From positions 120,500 to 184,499 of the forward strand of contig NZ_JACBGI020000003.1 of the NCBI RefSeq assembly GCF_013391765.2: a stretch of 64,000 nt of DNA, given 5' to 3'. This DNA is from Thiomicrorhabdus heinhorstiae. Lineage in GTDB: Bacteria; Pseudomonadota; Gammaproteobacteria; Thiomicrospirales; Thiomicrospiraceae. This document shows, one piece after another, positions 38,146 to 46,658 of the stretch. The notes under the pieces were generated by a model that did no database searches, was not told where the DNA came from, and was given only the letters and a program-made list of their open reading frames with translations. Within the stretch, counting starts at the first letter, position 1; each line of letters begins with the position of its first letter. The position numbers and the translations under genes are program-made.

Positions 38146-39222
38146 ATGTCAGAAACCTATTCACACCTTTTCAGCCCGGTAACACTCGGCGAAATTCCAT
38201 TACCGAACCGTATTTTAATGGCTCCCCTTACACGGGCCAGAACCGAACATGATCACCTTCCCAACGACCTGATTGTCGAACACTACGCTCAGCGTGCCAG
38301 TGGCGGTTTACTCATTACTGAAGCAACCATGGCCATGCCTGACACCTGCGCTTTTATGCGCGAACCGGGCATTTATTCGCCGGAGCAGATCGAAGCCTGG
38401 AAAAAAGTCACTAAAGCGGTACATGACAAAGGCGGTCGTATCGTAATGCAAATCTGGCATGGCGGTCGCGCCTGCCATCCTGAATTAAATGACGGTCGTC
38501 CTGCCGTCGCGCCAAGTCCGATTGCGATTGAAGACGAAGTCTACACTCCAAAAGGCAAACTTCCTTACACAACCCCAAGAGCACTGGAAATCGACGAAAT
38601 CCCCAAGATTATTGCCGGTTTCAAGCAGGCGGCGATCAATGCAAAGGATGCCGGTTTTGACGGTGTCGAAGTACACGGCGCGAACGGTTATCTGCTTGAT
38701 CAATTTCTGCGTAGCGGTTCAAACAAGCGTACCGACCAATATGGCGGCCCTGTAGAAAATCGGGCCCGATTGTTATTCGAAGTTCTGAACGCCGTTATCG
38801 ACGTCTGGGGGAGCGGCCGCGTCGGCTTGCGAATCTCTCCGGTCAACAGCTATAACAGCATGCGAGACGACGATCCGGTCGGACTGACCACTTGGTTGTG
38901 CGAAAACTTAAACCCTCTGGACCTGGCTTATCTGCATGTCATGCGCAGCGATTTCTTCGGGCAGCAAAAGGAAGATGTCCTGACTGCCGCCATTGAACAC
39001 TATAAAGGCAATCTAGTTGCCAATATGGGCTATACCGCCGACGAAGCGGAAGCGGCAATTGCCGGCGGTGATATTCAGGCGGTAGCGTTTGGCGTAAGCT
39101 ATCTGGCTAACCCCGATTTGCCGGAAAGAATCAAAGCCGGGGCCGAATTGAATACGCCAGATCCGGATACCTTCTACACGCCGGGCGCAGAAGGATATAA
39201 CGATTATCCATACATGAGTTAA
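38146..39222 (+). CDS. nemA: Old yellow enzyme-type alkene reductase (NemA-like)
   Basis: A 358-residue FMN flavoprotein of the Old Yellow Enzyme family. Seen are NRILMAPLTRAR near the start (FMN-site Thr), IWHGGRACHPE, the catalytic or substrate His/Asn pair in EVHGANGYLLDQFL, and RSGSNKRTDQYGG. These enzymes reduce activated C=C bonds, nitrate esters or maleimides with NADPH. Length and motifs match NemA. A TetR-type regulator (NemR) is not next to it. The substrate in vivo is unknown. Confidence 0.92.
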   Translation: MSETYSHLFSPVTLGEIPLPNRILMAPLTRARTEHDHLPNDLIVEHYAQRASGGLLITEATMAMPDTCAFMREPGIYSPEQIEAWKKVTKAVHDKGGRIVMQIWHGGRACHPELNDGRPAVAPSPIAIEDEVYTPKGKLPYTTPRALEIDEIPKIIAGFKQAAINAKDAGFDGVEVHGANGYLLDQFLRSGSNKRTDQYGGPVENRARLLFEVLNAVIDVWGSGRVGLRISPVNSYNSMRDDDPVGLTTWLCENLNPLDLAYLHVMRSDFFGQQKEDVLTAAIEHYKGNLVANMGYTADEAEAAIAGGDIQAVAFGVSYLANPDLPERIKAGAELNTPDPDTFYTPGAEGYNDYPYMS

Positions 39223-39342
39223 TCGGGTTCCATTACATCTAAAAGCATTCATAGAGGCTAAGTTCAACTAGTCCTCTATGAATTAATCAGACATAACCTT
39301 AGCCGATCCAACTGCTCATCGCTCCACTTACCGAAATAGCGA

Positions 39343-40218
39343 CTATTCAACATCTGCTATGGGAGCATTACGATACGGGTAATTTTTTAATCTTGTGTCA
39401 CTGCGTTCAAAAGGTTTAGTGAAAGCTTTATCCTTATCAACCCAATCATCCCATTTGAAGTTTTCGATGATCTTTGTCTGATAACTTTCATGCAGAGGAT
39501 GACTCAATACATCATTCACATGCTTCCATTGATAATATCTTAAAAGGTCAACCTGGTACGGAGTTGGCTGCCCTTTTGAGTTTTTCACCTCTTTTTTCAG
39601 GTCAATCACCTTTTGCATACTGACTTTGGGAGTCCATTTGATTTTTCCCGGAAGCACAACCGGTTCACCGGGAATATTATTGACCCCTTCCTTCCAGGTT
39701 GCCAGAACCGCGACTTCGGTATCTTCCCGATATAACAGAACGGCATGACTATAATTTTTGTCTTTAAAAATGCCAAGGTTACCGTATTGGAAGCGAGCAC
39801 CGGTCAAAAAAGCAACTGCATCCGACCAGCACGGCCCCGCTCCCGAAATTCCTCTGAGAACACTCCGGTCGATGATTCCATCCGGAAACAGGATCTCAAA
39901 TGCGACTTTCATGCTATTGGCAGCGTGCGTCGTACCTTCACAATCATGGCCATGCCACTTAACCATATCTTTTAAAGTGACCGCGTAAGTCCGCTGATAA
40001 TAGCGGCCTTGAGTCCCTTTCGTTGCCAGAATCTCAAACACCGGAGCATAGGGCATTGCTACCATAGGTGCATACCATGTCGGTACGCTATCCGGCTGGG
40101 TTACTCCCGTTTCTATAAAAATATTGACACCTTGTTTATAGGAAGGTCCTGCAGCGTGGAGGGACGAACCAATAGACAATAAAAACATCGCCGTCAAAGA
40201 AATCAGTTTCATACTCAT
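39343..40218 (-). CDS. Exported FmdE-like protein
   Basis: A 291-residue protein with a signal peptide (start MSMKLISLTAMFLLSIGSS, cleavage near LHAAG) and an FmdE domain (formylmethanofuran dehydrogenase subunit E family). The key pattern is VKWHGHDCEGTTHAANSM, with the HGHxC metal-binding site, then SGAGPCWSDAVAFLTGARFQYG. FmdE domains bind metals and are usually cytoplasmic; an exported form has no known function. ATG 40218 has an AAGGAG site at suitable distance. It stands alone, divergent from a BNR-repeat gene. Confidence 0.82.
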   Translation of the reverse strand: MSMKLISLTAMFLLSIGSSLHAAGPSYKQGVNIFIETGVTQPDSVPTWYAPMVAMPYAPVFEILATKGTQGRYYQRTYAVTLKDMVKWHGHDCEGTTHAANSMKVAFEILFPDGIIDRSVLRGISGAGPCWSDAVAFLTGARFQYGNLGIFKDKNYSHAVLLYREDTEVAVLATWKEGVNNIPGEPVVLPGKIKWTPKVSMQKVIDLKKEVKNSKGQPTPYQVDLLRYYQWKHVNDVLSHPLHESYQTKIIENFKWDDWVDKDKAFTKPFERSDTRLKNYPYRNAPIADVE

Positions 40219-40552
40219 TTTTAACTCTCCTTGCAAAGAATCAAACGATAAAGATTAACTAACTTTCTATTTGATCTTACTCTCTATTTCCATTAAGCAG
40301 GAGCTAAAAAAATCTATAGCTAGGTTTTTAAAAAAGATTAACCTCTAAATGATTGCATCATTCCAACAACCTTATCCCATGTGCTCGGAATCAGTACGAG
40401 GAAATTGCAGACTCATCAATAATTTGAACTTCATTTTCTATCATTCACGCAGAAACTCACGTGAAATCCCTCATACTGAACATCAGAGAATATAATGTTT
40501 TCTACTCTGAATTTCTTTCAACAGCCAAACCGCCGAGTATGTAAATTAAAAA
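40219..40552. other. Divergent intergenic region
   Basis: About 330 AT-rich bases between the exported FmdE-like gene and the BNR-repeat gene. It must carry promoters in both directions; no clear element or gene seen. Confidence 0.4.
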
Positions 40553-41632
40553 ATGAGAAATATGATCGAATCGCCAGAGATAAAGTTGAATTTCAGGCTT
40601 GCCCCCATAACCGATGCCCCGGTCTATCTGAATCACAGAGTTCAGCCACTCAAGATCGAGCATAACGGGCCTTTTATCCGCAACCGTGACGGCCAGTTAG
40701 TTTGCGTCCAAGATAAGGAGGCTTACCTTTCCGACGACGAGGGAAAGAGCTGGCAATCTTACACTTTGTTCTCTACCGAACAAGAGTTTAGCGCCTCGAA
40801 CTCCCGTAGCCTGTTATGCACGTCTCAAGGCACGATTATTCTCTCATTCGTCAATACCGCAAATCGGCATTTCAAATGGCGAAAATCCGCCAATGCACCG
40901 ACCAGAAACAGCTACCTGTACCATTACATTGTACGCAGCGAGGATGGAGGAAAAAGCTGGCAGGAACCGATCCTGCTGCAAAAAGGCTATGCGGCGGCGG
41001 CAACCACGTTAATCGAACTGACGTCCGGAAGCCTTATCGCTTCAGCCCAAAATCTGGATTACGAGCAAGCTCGACATTACAGCCTTAGTTTTCGCTCGCA
41101 AGACGACGGGAAAAGCTGGCAAGCCAGCAACAAACTGGATATAGGAGGCCGAGGCCATCACGCCGGCTGCTACGAAGGAACCTTGGTCGAACTCGAAGAC
41201 CGAGTCTGGTTCTGCATCCGAACCAACCGGGATTATTTCTGGGACGCCTATTCTTACGACGATGGGAAAACTTGGACGCATACTCAACCGGGTTTCCAGG
41301 CCAGCAGTTCACCTTCAATGCTGAAACGCCTCGCCAGCGGCCGCTTGATTATGGTTTATAACACCCTTTACCCGCAAGGATCCGACCACTTCAAGCGCGT
41401 CTCCGGACAATTCTCCGAGGTCGAGGCATCCTGGCACAGAGAAGAACTCTCGATCATCCATTCCGATGACAACGGAAAAAACTGGAGTAACCCCGTGACC
41501 CTCGCCAGATGCAAAGATGCGTGGCTTTCCTACCCTTATGTTTTTGAAGCACAGCCAGGGGTACTGTGGATTACCACTATGCAATCCGAATTGCGAATTA
41601 AACAGGAAGAAAAGTTCCTGATTAGCAAGTAA
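40553..41632 (+). CDS. Sialidase-like BNR/Asp-box repeat protein
   Basis: A 359-residue protein with five Asp boxes, all S/x-D-x-G-K-x-W: SDDEGKSW, SEDGGKSW, SQDDGKSW, SYDDGKTW and SDDNGKNW. They are spaced as in six-bladed sialidase-type propellers. There is no signal peptide, so it would be cytoplasmic, unlike most sialidases. Active-site residues cannot be assigned with confidence, and a true sialidase activity is unproven; BNR proteins may act on other sugars. A second start at 40562 is possible. A terminator follows. Confidence 0.83.
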   Translation: MRNMIESPEIKLNFRLAPITDAPVYLNHRVQPLKIEHNGPFIRNRDGQLVCVQDKEAYLSDDEGKSWQSYTLFSTEQEFSASNSRSLLCTSQGTIILSFVNTANRHFKWRKSANAPTRNSYLYHYIVRSEDGGKSWQEPILLQKGYAAAATTLIELTSGSLIASAQNLDYEQARHYSLSFRSQDDGKSWQASNKLDIGGRGHHAGCYEGTLVELEDRVWFCIRTNRDYFWDAYSYDDGKTWTHTQPGFQASSSPSMLKRLASGRLIMVYNTLYPQGSDHFKRVSGQFSEVEASWHREELSIIHSDDNGKNWSNPVTLARCKDAWLSYPYVFEAQPGVLWITTMQSELRIKQEEKFLISK

Positions 41633-41655
41633 AAAACCTGCCATCCAGACACAAA

Positions 41656-41687
41656 AAAAGCCGGAACTTTGTCATGTTCCGGCTTTT
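41656..41687. terminator. Bidirectional terminator
   Basis: Stem AAAAGCCGGAAC/GTTCCGGCTTTT (12 perfect pairs, 8-base loop), 24 bases after the BNR gene stop. It can also serve the convergent cold-shock gene. Confidence 0.9.
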
Positions 41688-41783
41688 GCAGATACCAGCC
41701 AAGGACTTGGCTGGTATACGTAAAACCAATTAAAATAAAAAGCGAGTTAAAACATTCAACTCAAGCCTAATTATTAGACGATT

Positions 41784-41993
41784 TTAGATTACAACGATAT
41801 TCTCAGCTTGAGGACCTTTTGCCCCTTGCGAAACGACGAATTCTACCGCCTGGCCTTCTTGCAAAGTTTTAAAGCCAGTGCTGACAATAGAACTAAAATG
41901 TGCGAAGACATCTGGCCCTGATTTTTGTTCGATAAATCCGAAACCTTTGGTTTCATTGAACCACTTAACGGTCCCTGTAACTGTATTAGACAT
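41784..41993 (-). CDS. Cold-shock domain protein (CspA family)
   Basis: A 69-residue single cold-shock domain starting [21 protein letters not shown] with RNP1 (KGFGFI) and RNP2-like (DVFAHFSSI) motifs, the RNA-binding surface of CspA proteins. ATG 41993 is preferred because the family starts there; an upstream ATG three codons earlier is in frame. A long AU-rich leader (about 42000-42130 on this strand), usual for csp genes, precedes it. It acts as an RNA chaperone; cold induction is not shown by the sequence. Confidence 0.95.
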   Translation of the reverse strand: MSNTVTGTVKWFNETKGFGFIEQKSGPDVFAHFSSIVSTGFKTLQEGQAVEFVVSQGAKGPQAENIVVI

Positions 41994-42324
41994 AATAAAC
42001 ATCCTAAAATTTTAAATAGACACGAGCCTGCAATAGGCATGAATTGCTTAAAGATAAAAAACGATGGAACTTAAATACTTCAAGACGAGGTGTTACAAAA
42101 AATAAAACAGCGAAATGTAGGATGTAAAGCTTATAGAATTTCTCTAGCCCGCTTACTATACCGGGGTTTCAAATAAATAGCCAGCAATATATTGAAATTA
42201 TTGCAAAAATACTAAACTTTGCTCCAAACAATATATTCGGCCTATATAATAAGAACCTCTCTGCGTAGCTACCGAGTCAAATTTGTTGCGTTTTCCACCC
42301 ATCGAACGCAAGCAAAGGTATTCC

Positions 42325-42987
42325 ATGACTGCCGTCCGTATCCGTTACCAAACCATTGAATTTGATGAATTTGATATTCACCTGCGAAGTTTAAAAGACA
42401 AACAGCAATTCAACGACCCCTTTTCCGAAGCGGAAAACTTAGGAATTTCTTCCGCACAATGGTCATTATTCGGCGTTTTGTGGCAGTCCAGTCAGGTACT
42501 AGCCGACAAGATGCAGCATTTTGAAATTAGCGGAAAACGAATCCTGGAAGTCGGTTGTGGTTTAGGCTTATCGAGCCTGCTTTTAAGTCTACGTGATGCC
42601 GATATCACCGCAACCGACTATCATCCTGAAGCAGGAAAATTTTTGGTCGAAAACATCAAGTTAAACCAGTGTAAAGAAATTCCTTTTCTAAGAACCAACT
42701 GGAAAGACGAACAACCTCAACTTGGTAGTTTTGACCTTATTATCGGGTCCGATTTGCTATATGAGCAAAATCATATCAACATGCTTTCAGACTTCATTGA
42801 GCGCCACACAAAACCGGGCGCCGAAGTGATACTCGTCGATCCTGGCCGTGGAAAGCATGCTAAATTCAGTAAGGCGATGATGGAAAACGGCTTTGAACAC
42901 AGTCAATACAAACCGAATAACACACAGCTTCGTTCAGATAAAATGCCTTTCAAAGGACTTATCCTAAAATACAAACGTTCAATCTGA
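42325..42987 (+). CDS. Class I SAM-dependent methyltransferase (METTL21/Nnt1-like)
   Basis: A 220-residue methyltransferase. The SAM motif I is ILEVGCGLGLSSLLLSLRDA with ITATDYHPEA as motif II region, and LIIGSDLLYEQNH follows. The VLWQSSQVLADKM stretch before motif I and the DLLYE motif are typical of the METTL21/23 branch of protein-lysine or small-molecule methyltransferases. ATG 42325 has an AAAGGT site and fits the family start better than the upstream TTG. The substrate is unknown. It stands between a cold-shock gene and a DUF4395 gene. Confidence 0.85.
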   Translation: MTAVRIRYQTIEFDEFDIHLRSLKDKQQFNDPFSEAENLGISSAQWSLFGVLWQSSQVLADKMQHFEISGKRILEVGCGLGLSSLLLSLRDADITATDYHPEAGKFLVENIKLNQCKEIPFLRTNWKDEQPQLGSFDLIIGSDLLYEQNHINMLSDFIERHTKPGAEVILVDPGRGKHAKFSKAMMENGFEHSQYKPNNTQLRSDKMPFKGLILKYKRSI

Positions 42988-43016
42988 ACAAAGCAACATC
43001 TATTTACAGCAAAGTT

Positions 43017-43763
43017 TTATTTCCCTTTCAACGCAGCTTCAAGCGACTTACGCTCTTCCATCCAGGCCCGCTGGTCAAAATCGACATTCATGCAATCGTA
43101 GCAAAAATCTTTGAATATGCCGAGCTTGGCCAGTACCCAATGCAATTTACAACCCAGGCAGAAACCGAACACGGCTTCCATCCACATTAACACGAAGCAA
43201 ACACCAACCAACAGCGGTATGAAATTCGGCATCCAGTTGCTATCGGTCGGCAATAGCTCGGCCGAGAACAAGGCATTGATAAAGCGTGCTACCGTGTCGG
43301 GATTAAAAAAGGTCAAACAAGAAACGATCAAAGTTGCACCGATCAACCAGGCAAAGCGCTTTGGCTTCAAAGGTTCCCATTTAGGACGAATATTTCGGGT
43401 CAAGAACGTCGCTAAATGAATTGTCGGCGATAAATAGGCGGTTCTGACAAACATACCGGCAAGCATTTCAAACAGCCCATACAGCAGCACCAGGCTGGGA
43501 ATCGTATAGTCGAATACGGTGCGATACGCTTGAACGTTAAAAATCGTGCGCCACTCTTCGGTCATATCGAAAGTCTCTTCAACAAAAGTATTCGGCAGGA
43601 CCGTCCACGTCGGAGCCAGCACCGTCGTAAACAGAACTATGACCATATAAATCGGCAAGATCAACATCAAACCGGCACGCATCTGTACCGCATACTTATT
43701 GATGAAAATAACGTCTTCCGACTTATCCCGGAACCAGAGGTTTTTGAAGTGGTATCGCAACAT
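43017..43763 (-). CDS. DUF4395 membrane protein
   Basis: A 248-residue membrane protein with about four helices. It begins with a soluble stretch FRDKSEDVIFINKYAVQMRAGLML and ends with FGFCLGCKLHWVLAKLGIFKDFCYDCMNV, where CLGC and CYDC form a conserved cysteine set. This end is typical of DUF4395, often fused to or near thioredoxin-like proteins and associated with sulfur or thiol metabolism. ATG 43763 is chosen; the frame is open 13 codons upstream. A Fur-like ATCATTATCA lies near 43828. Confidence 0.8.
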   Translation of the reverse strand: MLRYHFKNLWFRDKSEDVIFINKYAVQMRAGLMLILPIYMVIVLFTTVLAPTWTVLPNTFVEETFDMTEEWRTIFNVQAYRTVFDYTIPSLVLLYGLFEMLAGMFVRTAYLSPTIHLATFLTRNIRPKWEPLKPKRFAWLIGATLIVSCLTFFNPDTVARFINALFSAELLPTDSNWMPNFIPLLVGVCFVLMWMEAVFGFCLGCKLHWVLAKLGIFKDFCYDCMNVDFDQRAWMEERKSLEAALKGK

Positions 43764-43987
43764 TTTTTTATCCTTATATGAGAGGTATAACTGCAAACAC
43801 ATAGACTAGGATAAGAAGTGTAGCGATCATTATCAATTGTTACGTGCCCTAAAAATTCTTAAGGCACATAAGAAAATATTATTAAATACTTATAAATTAA
43901 TTTAGTGTCCTGAAATTTTGAGGCATTTTTCTTTCCTCAAAAACGAACGAACAGACTCTAGAAAACCCGGCTTTTCACACTATGCAT

Positions 43988-44935
43988 TTACAGCATAAAA
44001 TGCAGCAGAACAGATAAAGTCATCAATGAGAATACCGTCGAAATCAAAATCGTCTGGGCGGTGATAAGTCCGTCCCTCCGATAATATTCCGCCAGCATAT
44101 AAGGGCCTGTGCCGGTCGGTAATGCGGCTAGGACAATCGCCATCATCGCCAGATCGGTTTGCATTTCAAACACAAACAGAGCAAGACAGGCAACCAATAA
44201 CGGCTGCAGTATCAATTTTGCAAAGCTTAAACCCAGCGCCGTATTACGCACCGCCGGAGTATTATTTTTCTCATTTTCCCTCGCATCGGCCAGAAACAAC
44301 CCCAGGCTGACCAAAGCCGCCGGGCTCGCCGCACCGGCCAGAATCGTTAAAAAGCTATCGATGCTTTTGGGTAATGAATAAGGCGTGATGGCGAACAAGG
44401 CTCCCAAGACCGGGGCGATGACCAATGGATTCTTGAACACCGCCAGCAATACATTCAACAAACGCAGATGCCATGCAAGCTTGGCATGCAAAGCACTTTC
44501 AATTAAGACTATGGCTCCGCCGAACAGCAGCGAGACGACAATCACGCTGGCAATCGCGGTCGGCACCTCACTCACGGAACCAAAAATCAGCAACATCAGA
44601 GGAAAACCAATATAGCCGGTATTGGAATATGAGGCCGCTACACTGTCCACACTCGCATCTGCCAGCGTACAGCCCTGCCTAAGCCGCCACACCACCACCA
44701 CGGCAAAAACCGCAAAAGAGCCGATAATATAAACCAGAATAAAATCCGGTTTGAACATCGTCTGCCAATCGCTTTTCGCCATAATATCAAACAGCAAGGC
44801 CGGTAATGCCAGCCAGACCACAAAGCGGCTCAATTCTCCCGCAGCAGCCGGCCCCATAATATTAACTCTGCGGCTGATAAAACCCGCGGCAATTAATGCA
44901 AAAACCGGAAACAAAATTGAAAACGTATTCAGCAT
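43988..44935 (-). CDS. AEC family permease
   Basis: A 315-residue membrane protein with about ten helices, in two five-helix halves, as in the auxin efflux carrier (AEC)/malonate permease family. Seen: SRFVVWLALPALLFDIMAKSD near the start, SYSNTGYIGFPLMLLIFG in the fourth-helix region, and ALPTGTGPYMLAEYY near the end, a usual AEC motif. It exports or imports small organic acids; the substrate is not predictable. It stands alone, downstream of the terminator of the GAF regulator. Confidence 0.9.
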   Translation of the reverse strand: MLNTFSILFPVFALIAAGFISRRVNIMGPAAAGELSRFVVWLALPALLFDIMAKSDWQTMFKPDFILVYIIGSFAVFAVVVVWRLRQGCTLADASVDSVAASYSNTGYIGFPLMLLIFGSVSEVPTAIASVIVVSLLFGGAIVLIESALHAKLAWHLRLLNVLLAVFKNPLVIAPVLGALFAITPYSLPKSIDSFLTILAGAASPAALVSLGLFLADARENEKNNTPAVRNTALGLSFAKLILQPLLVACLALFVFEMQTDLAMMAIVLAALPTGTGPYMLAEYYRRDGLITAQTILISTVFSLMTLSVLLHFML

Positions 44936-44975
44936 GACGATGCTCTATCTTTATTTTGATAATCTCGAAATAGAA

Positions 44976-45005
44976 AACCCCAAGCCGAGTATTCGACTTG
45001 GGGTT
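44976..45005 (-). terminator. Terminator of the GAF regulator gene
   Basis: Stem AACCCCAAG/CTTGGGGTT around a 12-base loop; on the minus strand it is followed by TTTCTATTTC. It lies about 90 bases after the regulator stop and 40 before the AEC gene. Confidence 0.8.
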
Positions 45006-45090
45006 CATTATTTTGAAGGGTTTTAGCTATTAAGCAAAAGTTTTTACGCCAAAATGGCGATAAAACTCTTCATAAAGGAATACCGCCAGT

Positions 45091-46260
45091 TCAAGTGCTG
45101 ATTAATTCCACCAAACGTTCGCGTACCATCTCGTTCCCTGCACTTCCGGCGCAGAGTTTTTGCAAAAGTAATTTAGGATCTTCACAAGCGTCCAGAACTT
45201 TCCCCATTACCGCCTCAATGCAGTGTCGCCACTCCTCTAATTCGGGAGATTCCGACTGGGCCAGCAAAGGTCCTTGATAAAGGGTAAAGGCTTCGTTAAT
45301 TCTTTGCTGATGCAAAGCTTGCCAAACTTGAATGAAGTCGGCCCATACTGGAACAAGCAAACGATAGGGCCTTGAACCGATATGTCCTCCCAGTACATGC
45401 CGCAGATGCGACAGTTCGGATTTTAATGTACTCGAAGAAATCGGCGCATCACCATATAAGGCAGCGTGAAATGACTCCAGATTCAAACCTTGGGGATTCA
45501 AGGCAAGCAGGCACAGTATTTCCATCTGACGCTTGCTAAGGTGCAAGGATTTTCCTCGGAAGGTTACTCGCATCTGTCCGAGAGCGTAAATTTCCAACTC
45601 TTCCTTTGGAAGAATTGCCGGCAAACTTCCGGCAATATTTCGAGCCAATTCCGTAACCGCAGCCTGTCCCAGAGAAGTATGCCGGTTCCATGTCGTCGAC
45701 ATATCCAATATCCCGACACACTCTCCTGATTGCGGATGAATAATAGGAGCCGCATAGCAGACCCAGTCATGCAAAAAAGATTGATAATGCTCGGATGAAA
45801 AGACCGTCACAGGACGACGCAGAGTTTTGGACAAGCCAATTGCATTCGTACCGATAGACTTTTCATCCCAGCGTCCACCCGCCTGGAAGTTGACCGATTC
45901 TGCTCGATCACGCATGTGCCGACTTGCAAAGCTCCATAACAAACAACCATGAGGATCGGAAATAGCCGCCACCAAATCCCCCTCACGGGTAAGTTGGACC
46001 ATATTGTCCTGCTCCTTTTGAGCGGCAAAGAATAGCGGCGATTCATGCCACGCTTCTTGCACTCTCTCCTCTCTCGCGTAAGGAGCATGAGCCACCCGAT
46101 GATGGACACTGTTTGCACTGCGCCGCCAAGACAACGAAATATCTGCCGACACCTCCGATTCTACGGGTGTAACATCGTATTCAGTAAAATGATTCCAGTT
46201 GTCTTCAAGAATACTGCGTCGTTGCGAGAGGCTATAACCGGCGAGTAAGTTGGAAGTCAT
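45091..46260 (-). CDS. GAF-domain regulator with C-terminal winged helix (AcoR-like N-terminal half)
   Basis: A 389-residue regulator. The N-terminal 220 residues resemble the sensor part of AcoR-type activators: ISLSWRRSANS, then a GAF domain with AGGRWDEKSIGTNAIGLSKTLRRPV, HDWVCYAAPIIHPQSGECVGILDMST. The AAA+ and Fis-type parts of AcoR are missing. They are replaced by a short winged-helix-like domain (about 228-320: VTFRGKSLHLSKRQMEILCLLAL ... STLKSELSHLRHVLGG), followed by a helical tail. It is divergent from the aldehyde dehydrogenase gene, as regulators of acetaldehyde or ethanol oxidation are, so it probably activates that gene with a sigma-70 type promoter. Confidence 0.85.
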   Translation of the reverse strand: MTSNLLAGYSLSQRRSILEDNWNHFTEYDVTPVESEVSADISLSWRRSANSVHHRVAHAPYAREERVQEAWHESPLFFAAQKEQDNMVQLTREGDLVAAISDPHGCLLWSFASRHMRDRAESVNFQAGGRWDEKSIGTNAIGLSKTLRRPVTVFSSEHYQSFLHDWVCYAAPIIHPQSGECVGILDMSTTWNRHTSLGQAAVTELARNIAGSLPAILPKEELEIYALGQMRVTFRGKSLHLSKRQMEILCLLALNPQGLNLESFHAALYGDAPISSSTLKSELSHLRHVLGGHIGSRPYRLLVPVWADFIQVWQALHQQRINEAFTLYQGPLLAQSESPELEEWRHCIEAVMGKVLDACEDPKLLLQKLCAGSAGNEMVRERLVELIST

Positions 46261-46303
46261 AGGCTAATTTCCTTCTTCCTTTCTTCAGTTTTAGCAGAAT
46301 TAT

Positions 46304-46336
46304 ATTATTGTTATTCTTACTGTAATTATTGTTATT
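46304..46336. promoter_or_regulatory. Direct repeats upstream of the GAF regulator
   Basis: Two identical 12-base copies, ATTATTGTTATT, at 46304-46315 and 46325-46336, exactly 21 bases apart (two helical turns). They lie in the 398-bp divergent region between the regulator and the aldehyde dehydrogenase gene, about 45-75 bases from the regulator start. This would suit a winged-helix protein binding the same face of the DNA. The remainder of the gap (46337-46658) has no gene. Confidence 0.55.
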
Positions 46337-46658
46337 TTTATAATCGCTGCATTTTTGCTTATGACCTCCGCAGCCCTTGTTCCTCAAACAGGTACACCCA
46401 TTCCGATGCAAAGAGCCTCTTCATCAATACCCCTCACACAAGCAAATCAGGCCGATTTTTAAATAACCAACCTTTTCCCAACCTGCAACCAACTAGAGTT
46501 TCGAGGCGGGCAAAAATTCCTGCTCTACATAGCAGATCGAACGGAGCTTTGTCCTCATTATAAAAACAGACATAAAACCCGCTCGACGGATTCAAAACTG
46601 TTTGAGCTGTGCAATAAAACAACCCAAGAAATAATAAGAATCTAGGAGGTTCTGACTC

